A stretch of 64,000 bases of DNA from contig QCOL01000001.1 in assembly GCA_003212925.1 (NCBI GenBank), forward strand, positions 1-64,000. Reading direction: 5' to 3'. The notes beneath the pieces are model-generated. The model had not been told where the DNA came from. It did no database searches and was given only the letters and a program-made list of their open reading frames with translations. The stretch's first letter is position 1. Each line of letters opens with the position of its first letter. Positions 1-8,178 of the stretch are shown here, one piece after another. This DNA comes from Pelagibacteraceae bacterium AG-430-P08. Its GTDB lineage: Bacteria; Pseudomonadota; Alphaproteobacteria; Pelagibacterales; Pelagibacteraceae. Position numbers and translations under genes: made by a program.

Positions 1-308
1 AAGGTGGTTGTGTAGAAACAAGTAAACCGACGACTTTTAATGATCCGACTTTTATAGTTGATAATGTTGTTCATTATTGTGTTGCTAACATGCCAGGAGG
101 GGTTCCTAGAACATCAACTATCGCATTAAACAAAGCAACACTTCCTTACTTAGTCAAATTAGCTAATAAAGGTTATCAAAAAGCTCTTAGTGAAGATAAA
201 AACTTTTTAGCAGGATTAAATGTTCACAAGGGTCATGTGACTTATAAAGCTGTTGCAGATGTATTTGGACATGAATATGTTAACCCAGGAGATGCAATCA
301 AAAATTAA
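1..308 (+). CDS. ald: alanine dehydrogenase, C-terminal part (5' end outside window)
   Basis: The frame is open from base 3 at the window edge, so the ORF-track ATG at 90 is internal. The roughly 100 visible residues include VDNVVHYCVANMPGGVPRTS and end in KGHVTYKAVADVFG, which match the C-terminal region of NAD-dependent L-alanine dehydrogenases (reversible alanine to pyruvate plus ammonium, cytosolic). The NAD-binding core lies outside the window. It ends 4 bp before the DMGDH-like gene on the same strand, so the two are probably co-transcribed in an amino-acid/methylated-amine catabolic unit. Identity rests on the tail only, but the tail is very characteristic. Confidence 0.88.
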   Translation, partial: GGCVETSKPTTFNDPTFIVDNVVHYCVANMPGGVPRTSTIALNKATLPYLVKLANKGYQKALSEDKNFLAGLNVHKGHVTYKAVADVFGHEYVNPGDAIKN

Positions 309-312
309 TTAA

Positions 313-2757
313 ATGGAAAAAAAACTTCCAAGTAGCACCAAAGTTGTTGTTATCGGAGGTGGAGTAGTTGGTTGTTCAGTCGCTTACCATTTAGCTAAAT
401 TTGGTTGGAAAGATACAATCCTTTTAGAAAGAGATCAATTAACATCAGGTACGACTTGGCATGCAGCTGGATTAGTAAGTCAACTAGGTCCATCTGCAGC
501 AATTACTAAAATTAGAAAATATACTTTAGATCTTTATAAAGAACTTGAAAAAAAGGTTGATCATTCAGCTGGATTAAGATTAAACGGTGCACTTTCAATT
601 GCTGAAAATAAAGGTAGATGGCAGGAACTTCAAAGACAAGCAACAACCGCACAACTTTTTGATGTTGATGTTAGAATCTTAGATAAAGAACAAATTAAAA
701 AAAATTATCCAATTGTTAATACTGATGAAGTTTTAGGAGGGATTTTGATGCCAGGCGACGGTGCTGCAGATCCATCTGGAGTAACCCATATGTTAGCAAA
801 AGCAGCAAGAATGGAAGGGGCAAAGATTTTTGAAAAATCTCCCGTTGATGAGATCATAACAAAAAATGGAAAAATTTCTGGTGTAAAAGTAAATGGTCAA
901 AAAATTGATTGTGAGTATATAGTTTTAGCATCAGGAATGTGGTCCCGCCAAATTGGAGAAAAAGCTGGAGTAAGCATTCCTCTTTATCCAGCAGAACACT
1001 TCTATATTATCACTGAGCCGATTGAAAATCTTTCTAAAACCTTACCAGTGATAAGAGACTTTGATAACAGAACTTATATAAAAGAAGATGCTGGAAAAAT
1101 ATTAGTCGGAATTTTTGAGTCTCAATCAATCCCAGCATGGGATAAAATTAATAAAGTTCCAGAAGATTTTTCCTTTGGAGAATTTCAAGAAAATTTTGAG
1201 CATTTTGAGCCTTATTTAGCTACAGCAATTAAAAGATTTCCAGTTTTAGAGACAGCAGGAATTAGAAAATTTTTTTCAGGTCCAGAGTCATTTACTCCAG
1301 ATACAAATACATTGCTTGGAGAAGTACCCGAGGTAAAAAACTTCTTTGTATGCTGTGGTTTAAATAGTATTGGAATTGGAAGTGGGGGAGGCGTTGGTAA
1401 AGTTACAGCCGAATGGTTGATTAATGGACATATAAATGAGGATATTTTCTGTTATGACATTAAAAGATTTCAAAAATTTCACTCTGAATTAGGTTTTATA
1501 AAAAAAAGAATTACAGAATCGTTAGGAGATTTATATGGCATGCATTGGCCGTTTAAACAGCATAAAACCTCTAGAAATATAAAAACACTTCCATATCACG
1601 ATGAATTAAAAAGTTTCGGTGCGTGTTTTGGTGTTTCTGGTGGATACGAAAGACCAATGTGGTTTGCATTAGATGGAGAAAAGACAGAATATGAATACAG
1701 TTACAACTATCAAAATTGGTACCCTTCAGCAGAATATGAAACAAATAATACTATAAAAAATGTTGGTTTATTTGATTTAACTCCTTTTTCAAAATTTGAG
1801 ATAAAATCTGGTGACGCACACAAGGAATTACAAAAAATTTGTACATCAAATATTAAAAATGAGATTGGAAAATGTGTTTATACACATATGTTAAATCCTG
1901 ATGGTGGTATTGAAACAGATCTAACAGTTGTTTGTATTGATAAAGATCATTTTAGAATAATAAGCTCTGCAGCTACACGAGAAAGAGACAAATTTCATAT
2001 AAATAAATACCTTGCAAAAGATGTTGAGTTAAAAGACGTTACTGATGATTATTGTGTTTTTGGAGTTTTTGGACCAAAAAGTAGAACTTTAATGAAATCA
2101 ATTTCAAAAGATAATTTTGAAAATGATAATTTTAGATTTAATACAGCAAAAAATATCACTATTGAGGGGGTTAAAATTTGGACTCAAAGATTGTCATATG
2201 TTGGAGAATTAGGTTACGAATTATATGTTGAATCAAAAGATGCTAAAAAAATTTATGAATTACTGATTAATACAGGTAAAGATTTTAACCTGTCTAATTG
2301 TGGTATGCATGCCATGGATATTATGCGAATGGAAAGTGGATTTTTACATTGGGGACATGATATTTCACCAGAGGAAAATCAATATCAAGCAGGTCTAAAT
2401 TTCACAATTAGCTATAAAAAAGAGGATGAATTTATTGGCAAAAAAGCTTTAGAAAAAATTAAAAAAGAAAAAATTAAAAGTAGATTTGCAATGTTTATTC
2501 TAAAAGATAGCAAACCAGGTGAGCCATTATTACTTCATGATGAGCCTCTTTATTTAGAAAATAAAATAATAGGTAGATCAACATCTGGTAATTATTCTTT
2601 TAATTTTAGGAAAAATTTAGCATTTGGTTATATTAATAATGACATTTCAAATGATGAACTTCACAAAAAAGATTTATTTATTGAAGTAGAGAAAAAAAAA
2701 TATCCAATAGAGGTAATTAATAAACCTTTAAAACAAACAAATTTTAAAAATAATTAA
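313..2757 (+). CDS. FAD-dependent dimethylglycine/sarcosine dehydrogenase-like protein with GcvT domain
   Basis: An 814-residue two-module enzyme. Residues about 10-370 are a DAO-type FAD domain with the Rossmann motif GGGVVGCS (15-22) and the segment SGTTWHAAG around His50, the place where relatives attach FAD covalently. A short FAO_M-like linker follows. Residues about 435-800 are an aminomethyltransferase (GcvT plus C-terminal barrel) domain, which in the family passes the released C1 unit to tetrahydrofolate. This is the architecture of dimethylglycine and sarcosine dehydrogenases, and length is normal for them. The substrate cannot be settled from sequence: SAR11-like genomes carry several paralogues for glycine betaine, DMG, sarcosine or other N-methyl compounds. 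It starts 4 bp after ald and overlaps the convergent BASS gene by 4 bp. Confidence 0.85.
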   Translation: MEKKLPSSTKVVVIGGGVVGCSVAYHLAKFGWKDTILLERDQLTSGTTWHAAGLVSQLGPSAAITKIRKYTLDLYKELEKKVDHSAGLRLNGALSIAENKGRWQELQRQATTAQLFDVDVRILDKEQIKKNYPIVNTDEVLGGILMPGDGAADPSGVTHMLAKAARMEGAKIFEKSPVDEIITKNGKISGVKVNGQKIDCEYIVLASGMWSRQIGEKAGVSIPLYPAEHFYIITEPIENLSKTLPVIRDFDNRTYIKEDAGKILVGIFESQSIPAWDKINKVPEDFSFGEFQENFEHFEPYLATAIKRFPVLETAGIRKFFSGPESFTPDTNTLLGEVPEVKNFFVCCGLNSIGIGSGGGVGKVTAEWLINGHINEDIFCYDIKRFQKFHSELGFIKKRITESLGDLYGMHWPFKQHKTSRNIKTLPYHDELKSFGACFGVSGGYERPMWFALDGEKTEYEYSYNYQNWYPSAEYETNNTIKNVGLFDLTPFSKFEIKSGDAHKELQKICTSNIKNEIGKCVYTHMLNPDGGIETDLTVVCIDKDHFRIISSAATRERDKFHINKYLAKDVELKDVTDDYCVFGVFGPKSRTLMKSISKDNFENDNFRFNTAKNITIEGVKIWTQRLSYVGELGYELYVESKDAKKIYELLINTGKDFNLSNCGMHAMDIMRMESGFLHWGHDISPEENQYQAGLNFTISYKKEDEFIGKKALEKIKKEKIKSRFAMFILKDSKPGEPLLLHDEPLYLENKIIGRSTSGNYSFNFRKNLAFGYINNDISNDELHKKDLFIEVEKKKYPIEVINKPLKQTNFKNN

Positions 2758-3605
2758 GTTTTTCTTCTTAAAAAAAATACAAAAAAAACAGAAGTCATCA
2801 TCATAATCAAAGCATATGCTGCAGTCGGAACCATATAAGTCATATTTTGCCCAAACAATTGAGTTCCTACAAAAACAGCCAACGTTCCATTTTGTAATCC
2901 ACACTCAAGAGATATACATCTTTGTTGAGCAACACCTGATGCGAAAAATTTAGCAACATAGAAACCTATGACCATCATGGAAATATTTAAAATTAAAGCA
3001 ATAGTTCCTGCTGTAGTGAGGAACATTATAATACTATCCCATTCTTGAATATAGATAGCAATAAAAACAATTGAAAATAATCCTATAGATATTTTCTCAA
3101 TAATTTTCATATTATTTTCTATAAAATCACTAAAAAATTTTCTAATAATCATTCCAATTATCACAGGCACAGTAACCACAAAAAACATCTTCAATGATAT
3201 ACCAAGCATTGAAACTTCTTTTTCAACATAATTAATATCAAATAAATCAATTGATAAAAAAACAATATAAGGAACTGATACAATACTTATTAAACTGGTA
3301 AAAGCTGTAAGAGATATAGAAAGTGCAACATCACCATCTGCAAATTTAGTAAGTACATTCGATGTTACTCCACCAGGTGCAGCTGCAATCAGCATTACCC
3401 CTAATGCCAACTCTACCGGAGTTTTTAAAATAATTATTAATATATAACCTATAATTGGAAGAACAACTAATTGACAAATTAAACCAACAAAAAATTCTTT
3501 TGGATGCTGAAAAACTCTAGTGAAATCTTTTACTGTTAATGAAGCACCAAGTCCTAACATTATAAGTGCTAGCGCAAATGGCGCTATTGTTGTTACTATA
3601 CCCAT
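2754..3605 (-). CDS. bile acid:sodium symporter (BASS/SBF) family transporter
   Basis: A 283-residue hydrophobic protein with about eight to nine predicted membrane helices, consistent with the BASS fold. The segments AAAPGGVTSNVLTKFADGDVA and ECGLQNGTLAVFVG correspond to the two crossover/Na+-site regions of the SBF family (E-x-G-x-Q-N is a family hallmark). It is probably an inner-membrane sodium-coupled importer of an organic anion such as a 2-keto acid or sulfonate; the substrate is unknown. It is convergent with the DMGDH-like gene (4 bp overlap) and lies 40 bp downstream of the regulator on the same strand, so it may be co-transcribed with that regulator. Confidence 0.85.
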   Translation of the reverse strand: MGIVTTIAPFALALIMLGLGASLTVKDFTRVFQHPKEFFVGLICQLVVLPIIGYILIIILKTPVELALGVMLIAAAPGGVTSNVLTKFADGDVALSISLTAFTSLISIVSVPYIVFLSIDLFDINYVEKEVSMLGISLKMFFVVTVPVIIGMIIRKFFSDFIENNMKIIEKISIGLFSIVFIAIYIQEWDSIIMFLTTAGTIALILNISMMVIGFYVAKFFASGVAQQRCISLECGLQNGTLAVFVGTQLFGQNMTYMVPTAAYALIMMMTSVFFVFFLRRKT

Positions 3606-3645
3606 GACCCCTCTGCGTAATACTCGAGGAGAATCTATTAAAGAT

Positions 3646-4623
3646 TTAAGAAATTACAAGAAGATTTAAAACTTTACGAATAAATTTAGCTTTGTACTTA
3701 AAAATTTCTGTTTGATAAGGTAAAATTTTTCTAAAATTCATAGAAGTTAGTACATATTGTTTTTTTTCATTTAACTTTATCAAATCTTCTTTAATTAAAT
3801 ATTTACACTTTCTAATTATTGTTGCTCGAGGAATCTTTGTCATATCAGAAATTGACATTGCACTTATACCAGTATTTGTGCCAAGATTTTCTATGAGAAT
3901 ATTATTAGTAGCAAAGTAATCTAATGAAGGTTTTTCATTATCTGAATTTAATTGGCTTGAAACATTTAAAACCTGATTCATGCAAATTGTCCCCCAAATA
4001 TGAAAAGTTGTCAAATCTTGAAAAAATTTATGATATCCTATAATTAAAGGTATCTGCATTCTGTAAAACCATCTCCACGATAATGAAAATTTTTTTTTTA
4101 TAATATTCTCAATAGTTTTTTGATCTAGTTTTTTTGAATAAATTTTATCTTTATTTAAAGCTTGTGAAACTAAGTAAATATATTTTGCAGAAAATTTTAT
4201 TTGATTATCAGGTTTGACAAATGTAAATGCTTTTCTATCAATTATAATTTTTTTTTTATTACGTGTTATTACACCTTCATTTTCAAGTTCTAAAACTTTT
4301 CTTCTAACTGTTTCTTTAGGTAAATCTAATTTTTCACAAAGTTCTGTAATGTTAAACTTTTCAATTTGAAGATAGGATTTCGAGTAATATTCATCATAAG
4401 TATATTGAACATTCATCTGGTCATAAAATTGGAGTGTCTTTTCAATTAAAGAAATTATTATCATATATTTATAGTGATCATTAAATGTTTGATAAACATT
4501 ATTCATCCAATTCCACTGATGACTTATCCAATCTTTACTAAGAGTAGAATAATGAGACATAATAGACTCATATACTTGATCATCAGTAAGGGTTTTAGAA
4601 AAATCTATTTCTTGGATATTCAT
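3646..4623 (-). CDS. putative transcriptional regulator with two winged helix-turn-helix segments
   Basis: A 325-residue protein that I do not recognise by name. Two regions look like DNA-binding winged helices. Residues about 90-130 contain ITELCEKLDLPKETVRRKVL followed by an ENEGVI wing. Residues about 250-297 contain MSISDMTKIPRATIIRKCK followed by an EDLIKL wing. Between them lies an aromatic-rich region with no clear ligand-binding domain. No signal peptide or membrane helix is apparent. A nested inverted repeat (4650-4688) lies just upstream of its start and is a natural autoregulatory operator candidate. Possible targets are the BASS gene downstream or the two small membrane proteins diverging from it. 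Function is inferred from the HTH patterns only. Confidence 0.6.
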   Translation of the reverse strand: MNIQEIDFSKTLTDDQVYESIMSHYSTLSKDWISHQWNWMNNVYQTFNDHYKYMIIISLIEKTLQFYDQMNVQYTYDEYYSKSYLQIEKFNITELCEKLDLPKETVRRKVLELENEGVITRNKKKIIIDRKAFTFVKPDNQIKFSAKYIYLVSQALNKDKIYSKKLDQKTIENIIKKKFSLSWRWFYRMQIPLIIGYHKFFQDLTTFHIWGTICMNQVLNVSSQLNSDNEKPSLDYFATNNILIENLGTNTGISAMSISDMTKIPRATIIRKCKYLIKEDLIKLNEKKQYVLTSMNFRKILPYQTEIFKYKAKFIRKVLNLLVIS

Positions 4624-4649
4624 AAATTATTAAAAGGGCAGTAAAGACC

Positions 4650-4688
4650 CAAATTGGACATGTGTCAATTTATTATTGACCCAATTTG
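4650..4688. promoter_or_regulatory. nested inverted repeat, candidate operator
   Basis: In the 113-bp divergent gap, CAAATTGG (4650-4657) is matched by CCAATTTG (4681-4688). Inside them GTCAAT (4664-4669) is matched by ATTGAC (4675-4680) across 5 nt. The left side also reads TTGGACA-tg-TGTCAA, giving several TTGACA-like half-sites. It sits between the HTH regulator and the first small membrane-protein gene, so it suits a two-wHTH regulator. Alternatively some half-sites may be -35 elements. Binding is inferred. Confidence 0.5.
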
Positions 4689-4736
4689 AACTTTCAAAAA
4701 AATTGTTTTTTTTAAATATTATGATTTAATAGGTCC

Positions 4737-4967
4737 ATGACATCTAAAGGCTTTACAGAGAATACTAATGATATCGAGACCCCAAATGATATTAACGTAA
4801 TTGAAAAGCCTTTAAATTCAAACAAAATTAGCTCAGGTAGAGTCGACATCAATGTTTTAAAATCAAAATTAGAGGCTGAGCAAGGCAAAGAGTTTAGGAA
4901 AAATATTTTTATTTTTTCATTTTGTGTTCTTCTATTAGGATCAATTGGAATATTCCTCTCTTTATAA
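4737..4967 (+). CDS. small single-pass membrane protein (paralogue 1)
   Basis: A 76-residue protein with a polar N-terminal 50 residues rich in Asn, Ser and Thr, and one C-terminal hydrophobic helix (IFIFSFCVLLLGSIGIFLSL), so it is probably tail-anchored with the N-terminus in the cytosol. The stretch VDINVLKSKLEAEQGKEFRK just before the helix closely resembles the following gene (TDINVLLNRVKSDKKQEIKK), which indicates a tandem duplication. It has no signal peptide and no known domain. An AGG triplet lies 4 nt before the ATG. It diverges from the HTH regulator across the nested inverted repeat. Function unknown. Confidence 0.65.
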   Translation: MTSKGFTENTNDIETPNDINVIEKPLNSNKISSGRVDINVLKSKLEAEQGKEFRKNIFIFSFCVLLLGSIGIFLSL

Positions 4968-5009
4968 TTTTATTTGCTAATAGACACAAAGGATGATTAA
5001 TTACATCAA

Positions 5010-5219
5010 ATGAAAAATCTGACTGACTCTCTTAAACAAAAACTTACTTCAAAATACACAGTTTCTGATACTCCACAAACTACTCCTAGAAGTACAGATA
5101 TAAATGTTCTTTTAAACAGAGTAAAATCGGATAAGAAACAGGAAATTAAAAAAAAGTTTTATTTTTCTGCTGCCGCTTCAACAGGTCTAATTTTGTTTGG
5201 TTTAGTTATTTTTTCTTAA
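5010..5219 (+). CDS. small single-pass membrane protein (paralogue 2)
   Basis: A 69-residue protein with the same plan as its upstream neighbour: a polar Ser/Thr/Pro-containing head, the shared DINVL motif followed by a Lys/Glu-rich amphipathic stretch, and a C-terminal membrane helix (AAASTGLILFGLVIFS). The N-terminal thirds are unrelated, so only the DINVL-to-helix part is conserved and is probably the functional core. AAAGGA lies about 15 nt before the ATG. The gene is 42 bp downstream of paralogue 1 and probably shares its transcript. Conservation of the pair argues that both are real genes. Function unknown. Confidence 0.62.
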   Translation: MKNLTDSLKQKLTSKYTVSDTPQTTPRSTDINVLLNRVKSDKKQEIKKKFYFSAAASTGLILFGLVIFS

Positions 5220-5332
5220 ATAATTCAAAAATTCTCTTATAGAAAGTCATTAATTATTAAATTCTCTAAAAATATTTAAATATTAAAGTATTTTTATAAA
5301 GCCATTTTAAGGTTAAATTAATTCCTATCAAA

Positions 5333-7057
5333 ATGACAGATTTTTTAAAAAAAATTATCGATCATCTTAACAATAATAATTTATCTGAAGCTTTTGAATT
5401 ATGTGAAAATAACAAAGATAACAAAATTAAACATGTAATTTTAAACATAAAAGGCGTTATTTTTTTTAAGCAACAGAAGTTAGAACAAGCAAAAAAAGAA
5501 TTTTTAAATTCAATAGAGGTGAATAAATCTTTTGTAGACCCATATAAAAATCTATTTAAGTTAAATCTTAAAGCTCAAGATTATAAATCTGCTATTAAAA
5601 ACGGTAAAAAAGTTATAGAGCTTGAAATTAAAAAAAATTCAGTTTCATATTTTAATTTAGCCTTAGCCTATGATCTGAACAAGGATTATAAAAAAGCAAT
5701 AGATCTATACAAAGCCGTTGAAATTTCAAATTTTAAAGAAAAAAAAATTTTATTTAATAACATTGCAAAATGTTTTTTAGGGGCTCAAAATATTGACGAG
5801 GCGAAAAATTATTATCTTAAAGCATTGGGGTTTGATAATAGAGATAAGTTAATAATTAATAATCTTTTAATATTATTCTTAAGAATAGGTGATAAGGATA
5901 ATGTTGAATATTTTTATAAAAAAGCACAGGAGATCGATAAAGATTATATTGAATTCAAACTAAATAAATCTGAGTATTTATTATTTAATGATAAAATTGA
6001 AGAAGCAATTGATTGTTTAAAAAATATAATTATTGAGTCGAAAAATTATGTTGCTTACACTAAGTTATATAAAATTTATTCAATGATAGGTGATTTAAAA
6101 AAATCTGTTGAAATAATTGATCAAGCTATTATTGAGCATCCCAACCAAAAAGATTTGAAATTTACTAGAGGTACACAACATTTGATTGAGGGGGAATTTG
6201 AAAAGGGTTGGGAATTTTATGAATTTAGAGACTCAATTATAAAAGATGATTCTTTCAAAAACTTAAAAACTTGGCGAGGTGAAAATTTAAAAGATTCTAA
6301 TATTCTAGTTACAAGTGAACAAGGAATGGGAGATGTTGTTCAGTTTTCCAAATTTTTGATAAATTTATCTCCTATATGTAAAAAGATAGATTTTTTAATT
6401 TTTGATAAACTTTCAGCGATTTTTAAGAAGAAATTTAAAAATATCAATATTTGTAACAAAAGTGAAATTTCTCAAAATAAATATGATTATAAAATTCCCT
6501 TAGGTTCTCTTAATAAATATTTTTTTAAAGAAAAAAATCCCAGTTCATCAGACCTTATTAATTTTAATGAAGATAGAAAAAAATATTGGGAAACAATTAT
6601 AAAAAATAAAAAAAAGAATATCGGTTTAGTTTGGTCAGGAAATTTTTTTGGTCCAAAAGAGCCTTCAAGATCTATTGAATTAAAAAAGTTGAATGAATTA
6701 TTGAAATTAGATTTGAATTTTTACTCTTTCCAAAATGAAATTTGGGACAGAGATAAAAAATTTTTTGAAAACTCAAATTTAATTGATTATAGTAAAGAGA
6801 GTTTTGTTGATATAATAAGTATAATTCAAAATTTAGATTTATTTATTTCCACAGACACTTTTTTCCTACATTTAGCTTGCACTTGTAACAAAGAAACTTG
6901 GGGCTTGATTTCAGCTAATTCAGACTGGAGATGGTATGAATATTACAAGTATAATCCCTATAAATCTCTTAAAATTTACAGGCAAACAAATTATAAAAAT
7001 TGGGATGATATAATTGATCTTTTACAAAAAAATCTTACAGATAAATTCTTAATTTGA
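5333..7057 (+). CDS. TPR-repeat protein with GT-B glycosyltransferase-like C-terminal domain
   Basis: A 574-residue protein. Residues about 1-290 hold roughly seven tetratricopeptide repeats (for example YFNLALAYDLNKDYKKAIDL and AKCFLGAQNIDEAKNYYLKA), a protein-interaction solenoid. Residues about 315-565 resemble the TPR-linked family related to heptosyltransferases and O-GlcNAc transferases: TSEQGMGDVVQFSKF at the start, IGLVWSGN in the middle, and LDLFISTDTFFLHLACTCN near the C-terminus, the position of the sugar-nucleotide site in GT9 enzymes. No signal peptide is seen. It borders the glycan island, so a role in glycosylating surface protein or polysaccharide is plausible. The acceptor and donor are unknown. 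Confidence 0.7.
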   Translation: MTDFLKKIIDHLNNNNLSEAFELCENNKDNKIKHVILNIKGVIFFKQQKLEQAKKEFLNSIEVNKSFVDPYKNLFKLNLKAQDYKSAIKNGKKVIELEIKKNSVSYFNLALAYDLNKDYKKAIDLYKAVEISNFKEKKILFNNIAKCFLGAQNIDEAKNYYLKALGFDNRDKLIINNLLILFLRIGDKDNVEYFYKKAQEIDKDYIEFKLNKSEYLLFNDKIEEAIDCLKNIIIESKNYVAYTKLYKIYSMIGDLKKSVEIIDQAIIEHPNQKDLKFTRGTQHLIEGEFEKGWEFYEFRDSIIKDDSFKNLKTWRGENLKDSNILVTSEQGMGDVVQFSKFLINLSPICKKIDFLIFDKLSAIFKKKFKNINICNKSEISQNKYDYKIPLGSLNKYFFKEKNPSSSDLINFNEDRKKYWETIIKNKKKNIGLVWSGNFFGPKEPSRSIELKKLNELLKLDLNFYSFQNEIWDRDKKFFENSNLIDYSKESFVDIISIIQNLDLFISTDTFFLHLACTCNKETWGLISANSDWRWYEYYKYNPYKSLKIYRQTNYKNWDDIIDLLQKNLTDKFLI

Positions 7058-7106
7058 ATGATTTATGTATTATAAAATATGATTTTTTTTGATAACTTAA
7101 AATATT

Positions 7107-7931
7107 TTAATTTCCTTTATTTTTTTTTGAAATAATAATTTTGATTAAGCTTTTTTTGAAGTTATTATTAGGTTTAAAATTAAATTCTTTTTTTATTCTG
7201 TTTATATTAATTATTGGCTCATTATAAATTTTTTTTTGATTAATATAATTTATTCTGCATTTAGTATGTTTTTGGATAATTTGTGATATGAAATCTAAAG
7301 AGTATCTTTTGCTAGAAGCTATATTGTACAATCTATACTTACTATTTTTTATTATCTTAAATATAATTTTTACAGCATCTACTACATCAAGATAATTTTT
7401 TTTTGAATTTTTATTAATAGTTAAACTAATTGATTTTTTTTTAATAGAATTTTTTATTAAATTAGGTAAAAAATATTTTTGTTCTTCAAAAAAATTACCG
7501 TATAAATTAGAAATTCTAACAACTTTAATTCTTTTATTATTTTGAGATAAGCAAAAGTTTTCAGCTGCCAATCTAATTGAGTTAAAAAAATAATCTCTAC
7601 TATTAGGATTTATACAAATTTTGTCATTTTCATTGGTTTTTTCTGAATTTAAATACAATCTTGTGCTAGATATAAGAGTAAAACTTTTAAATTTATTTCC
7701 TAATACTATTTTACTTAATATTTTTAAACTTGCATCGATAGATCTTATAGGTTCCTCTAAAACATTATAAATACCTATACAGTAAATAATATGACCTAAA
7801 TTGTGGGAAAATTTTATCTTTTTTTTTTGTGGTAAAAAATATTTTATTTTGTTTTTTTTTAAAATATTAATTATATTTTTTCCTAAAAAACCGGAATGCC
7901 CGAATATAGTATATTTGTCATTAAGCCTCAT
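7107..7931 (-). CDS. NAD-dependent epimerase/dehydratase-like SDR with atypical active site
   Basis: An extended short-chain dehydrogenase. The glycine-rich FGHSGFLGKNI is at the N-terminus, followed by IIYCIG, ISSTRLYL and VVRISNLYG, in the order usual for NDP-sugar epimerases/reductases. I prefer the ATG at 7931 over the TTG start at 7970 used in the track: it places the glycine motif near residue 10, and a perfect TATAAT lies 6 nt upstream of it. The usual YxxxK catalytic pair is not clean: the equivalent region reads RDYFFNSIRLAAE, so the Lys seems replaced. It could be a sugar 4-ketoreductase, an epimerase or a non-catalytic relative. It belongs to the glycan island. Confidence 0.65.
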   Translation of the reverse strand: MRLNDKYTIFGHSGFLGKNIINILKKNKIKYFLPQKKKIKFSHNLGHIIYCIGIYNVLEEPIRSIDASLKILSKIVLGNKFKSFTLISSTRLYLNSEKTNENDKICINPNSRDYFFNSIRLAAENFCLSQNNKRIKVVRISNLYGNFFEEQKYFLPNLIKNSIKKKSISLTINKNSKKNYLDVVDAVKIIFKIIKNSKYRLYNIASSKRYSLDFISQIIQKHTKCRINYINQKKIYNEPIININRIKKEFNFKPNNNFKKSLIKIIISKKNKGN

Positions 7932-7937
7932 ATTTAT

Positions 7938-7943
7938 ATTATA
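7938..7943 (-). promoter_or_regulatory. -10 element TATAAT of the SDR gene
   Basis: A perfect TATAAT on the minus strand ends 6 nt before the preferred ATG at 7931, which would put transcription initiation at about the start codon. No good -35 was found at 16-18 bp. It supports the shorter start for this gene. Confidence 0.4.
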
Positions 7944-8057
7944 TGGTATTAAAGTGAGTTTTTGCACCAATTAAATTTCTTCTTATAAATGTAAAAAAAA
8001 TTTAAGAAAAATCCACTAATGAAAAAAAATTATTACATAATAAAAATAAGATCTAGA

Positions 8058-8085
8058 TTGCAAGATAAAATAAAAGTATTATAAA
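8058..8085 (+). promoter_or_regulatory. promoter of tRNA-Met (TTGCAA-N16-TATAAA)
   Basis: A -35-like TTGCAA (8058-8063) is separated by 16 bp from a -10-like TATAAA (8080-8085). Initiation about 7 nt later would give a 5' leader of roughly 8-10 nt before the tRNA. The spacing and hexamers fit a sigma-70-type promoter. Confidence 0.5.
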
Positions 8086-8100
8086 ACATCTATAATTAAT

Positions 8101-8177
8101 GGCGGGGTAGCTCAGTTGGTTAGAGCGCAGGACTCATAAGCCTGAGGTCAGTGGTTCGATCCCACTTCCCGCTACCA
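8101..8177 (+). tRNA. tRNA-Met (CAT), elongator type
   Basis: A 77-nt cloverleaf with encoded CCA. The acceptor is GGCGGGG/TCCCGCT with G-T at 1-72 and 7-66, and the discriminator is A. The D stem GCTC/GAGC is intact, the anticodon loop is CTCATAA (CAT), and the T arm is AGTGG-TTCGATC-CCACT. The GGCGGGGTAGCTCAG start resembles alphaproteobacterial elongator tRNA-Met rather than initiator or tRNA-Ile2. The anticodon stem CAGGA/GCCTG has an A31-G39 mismatch where TCCTG would be expected. It ends 1 nt before the stop of the convergent SDR gene and sits inside the glycan island. Confidence 0.93.
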
Positions 8178-8178
8178 T

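Noticed and set aside
8101-8177. tRNA-Ile2 (CAT, lysidine type) or initiator tRNA
   Set aside because: The GGCGGGGTAGCTCAG 5' end and paired acceptor fit elongator tRNA-Met better; initiator features (unpaired position 1 with GGG/CCC anticodon stem) are absent.
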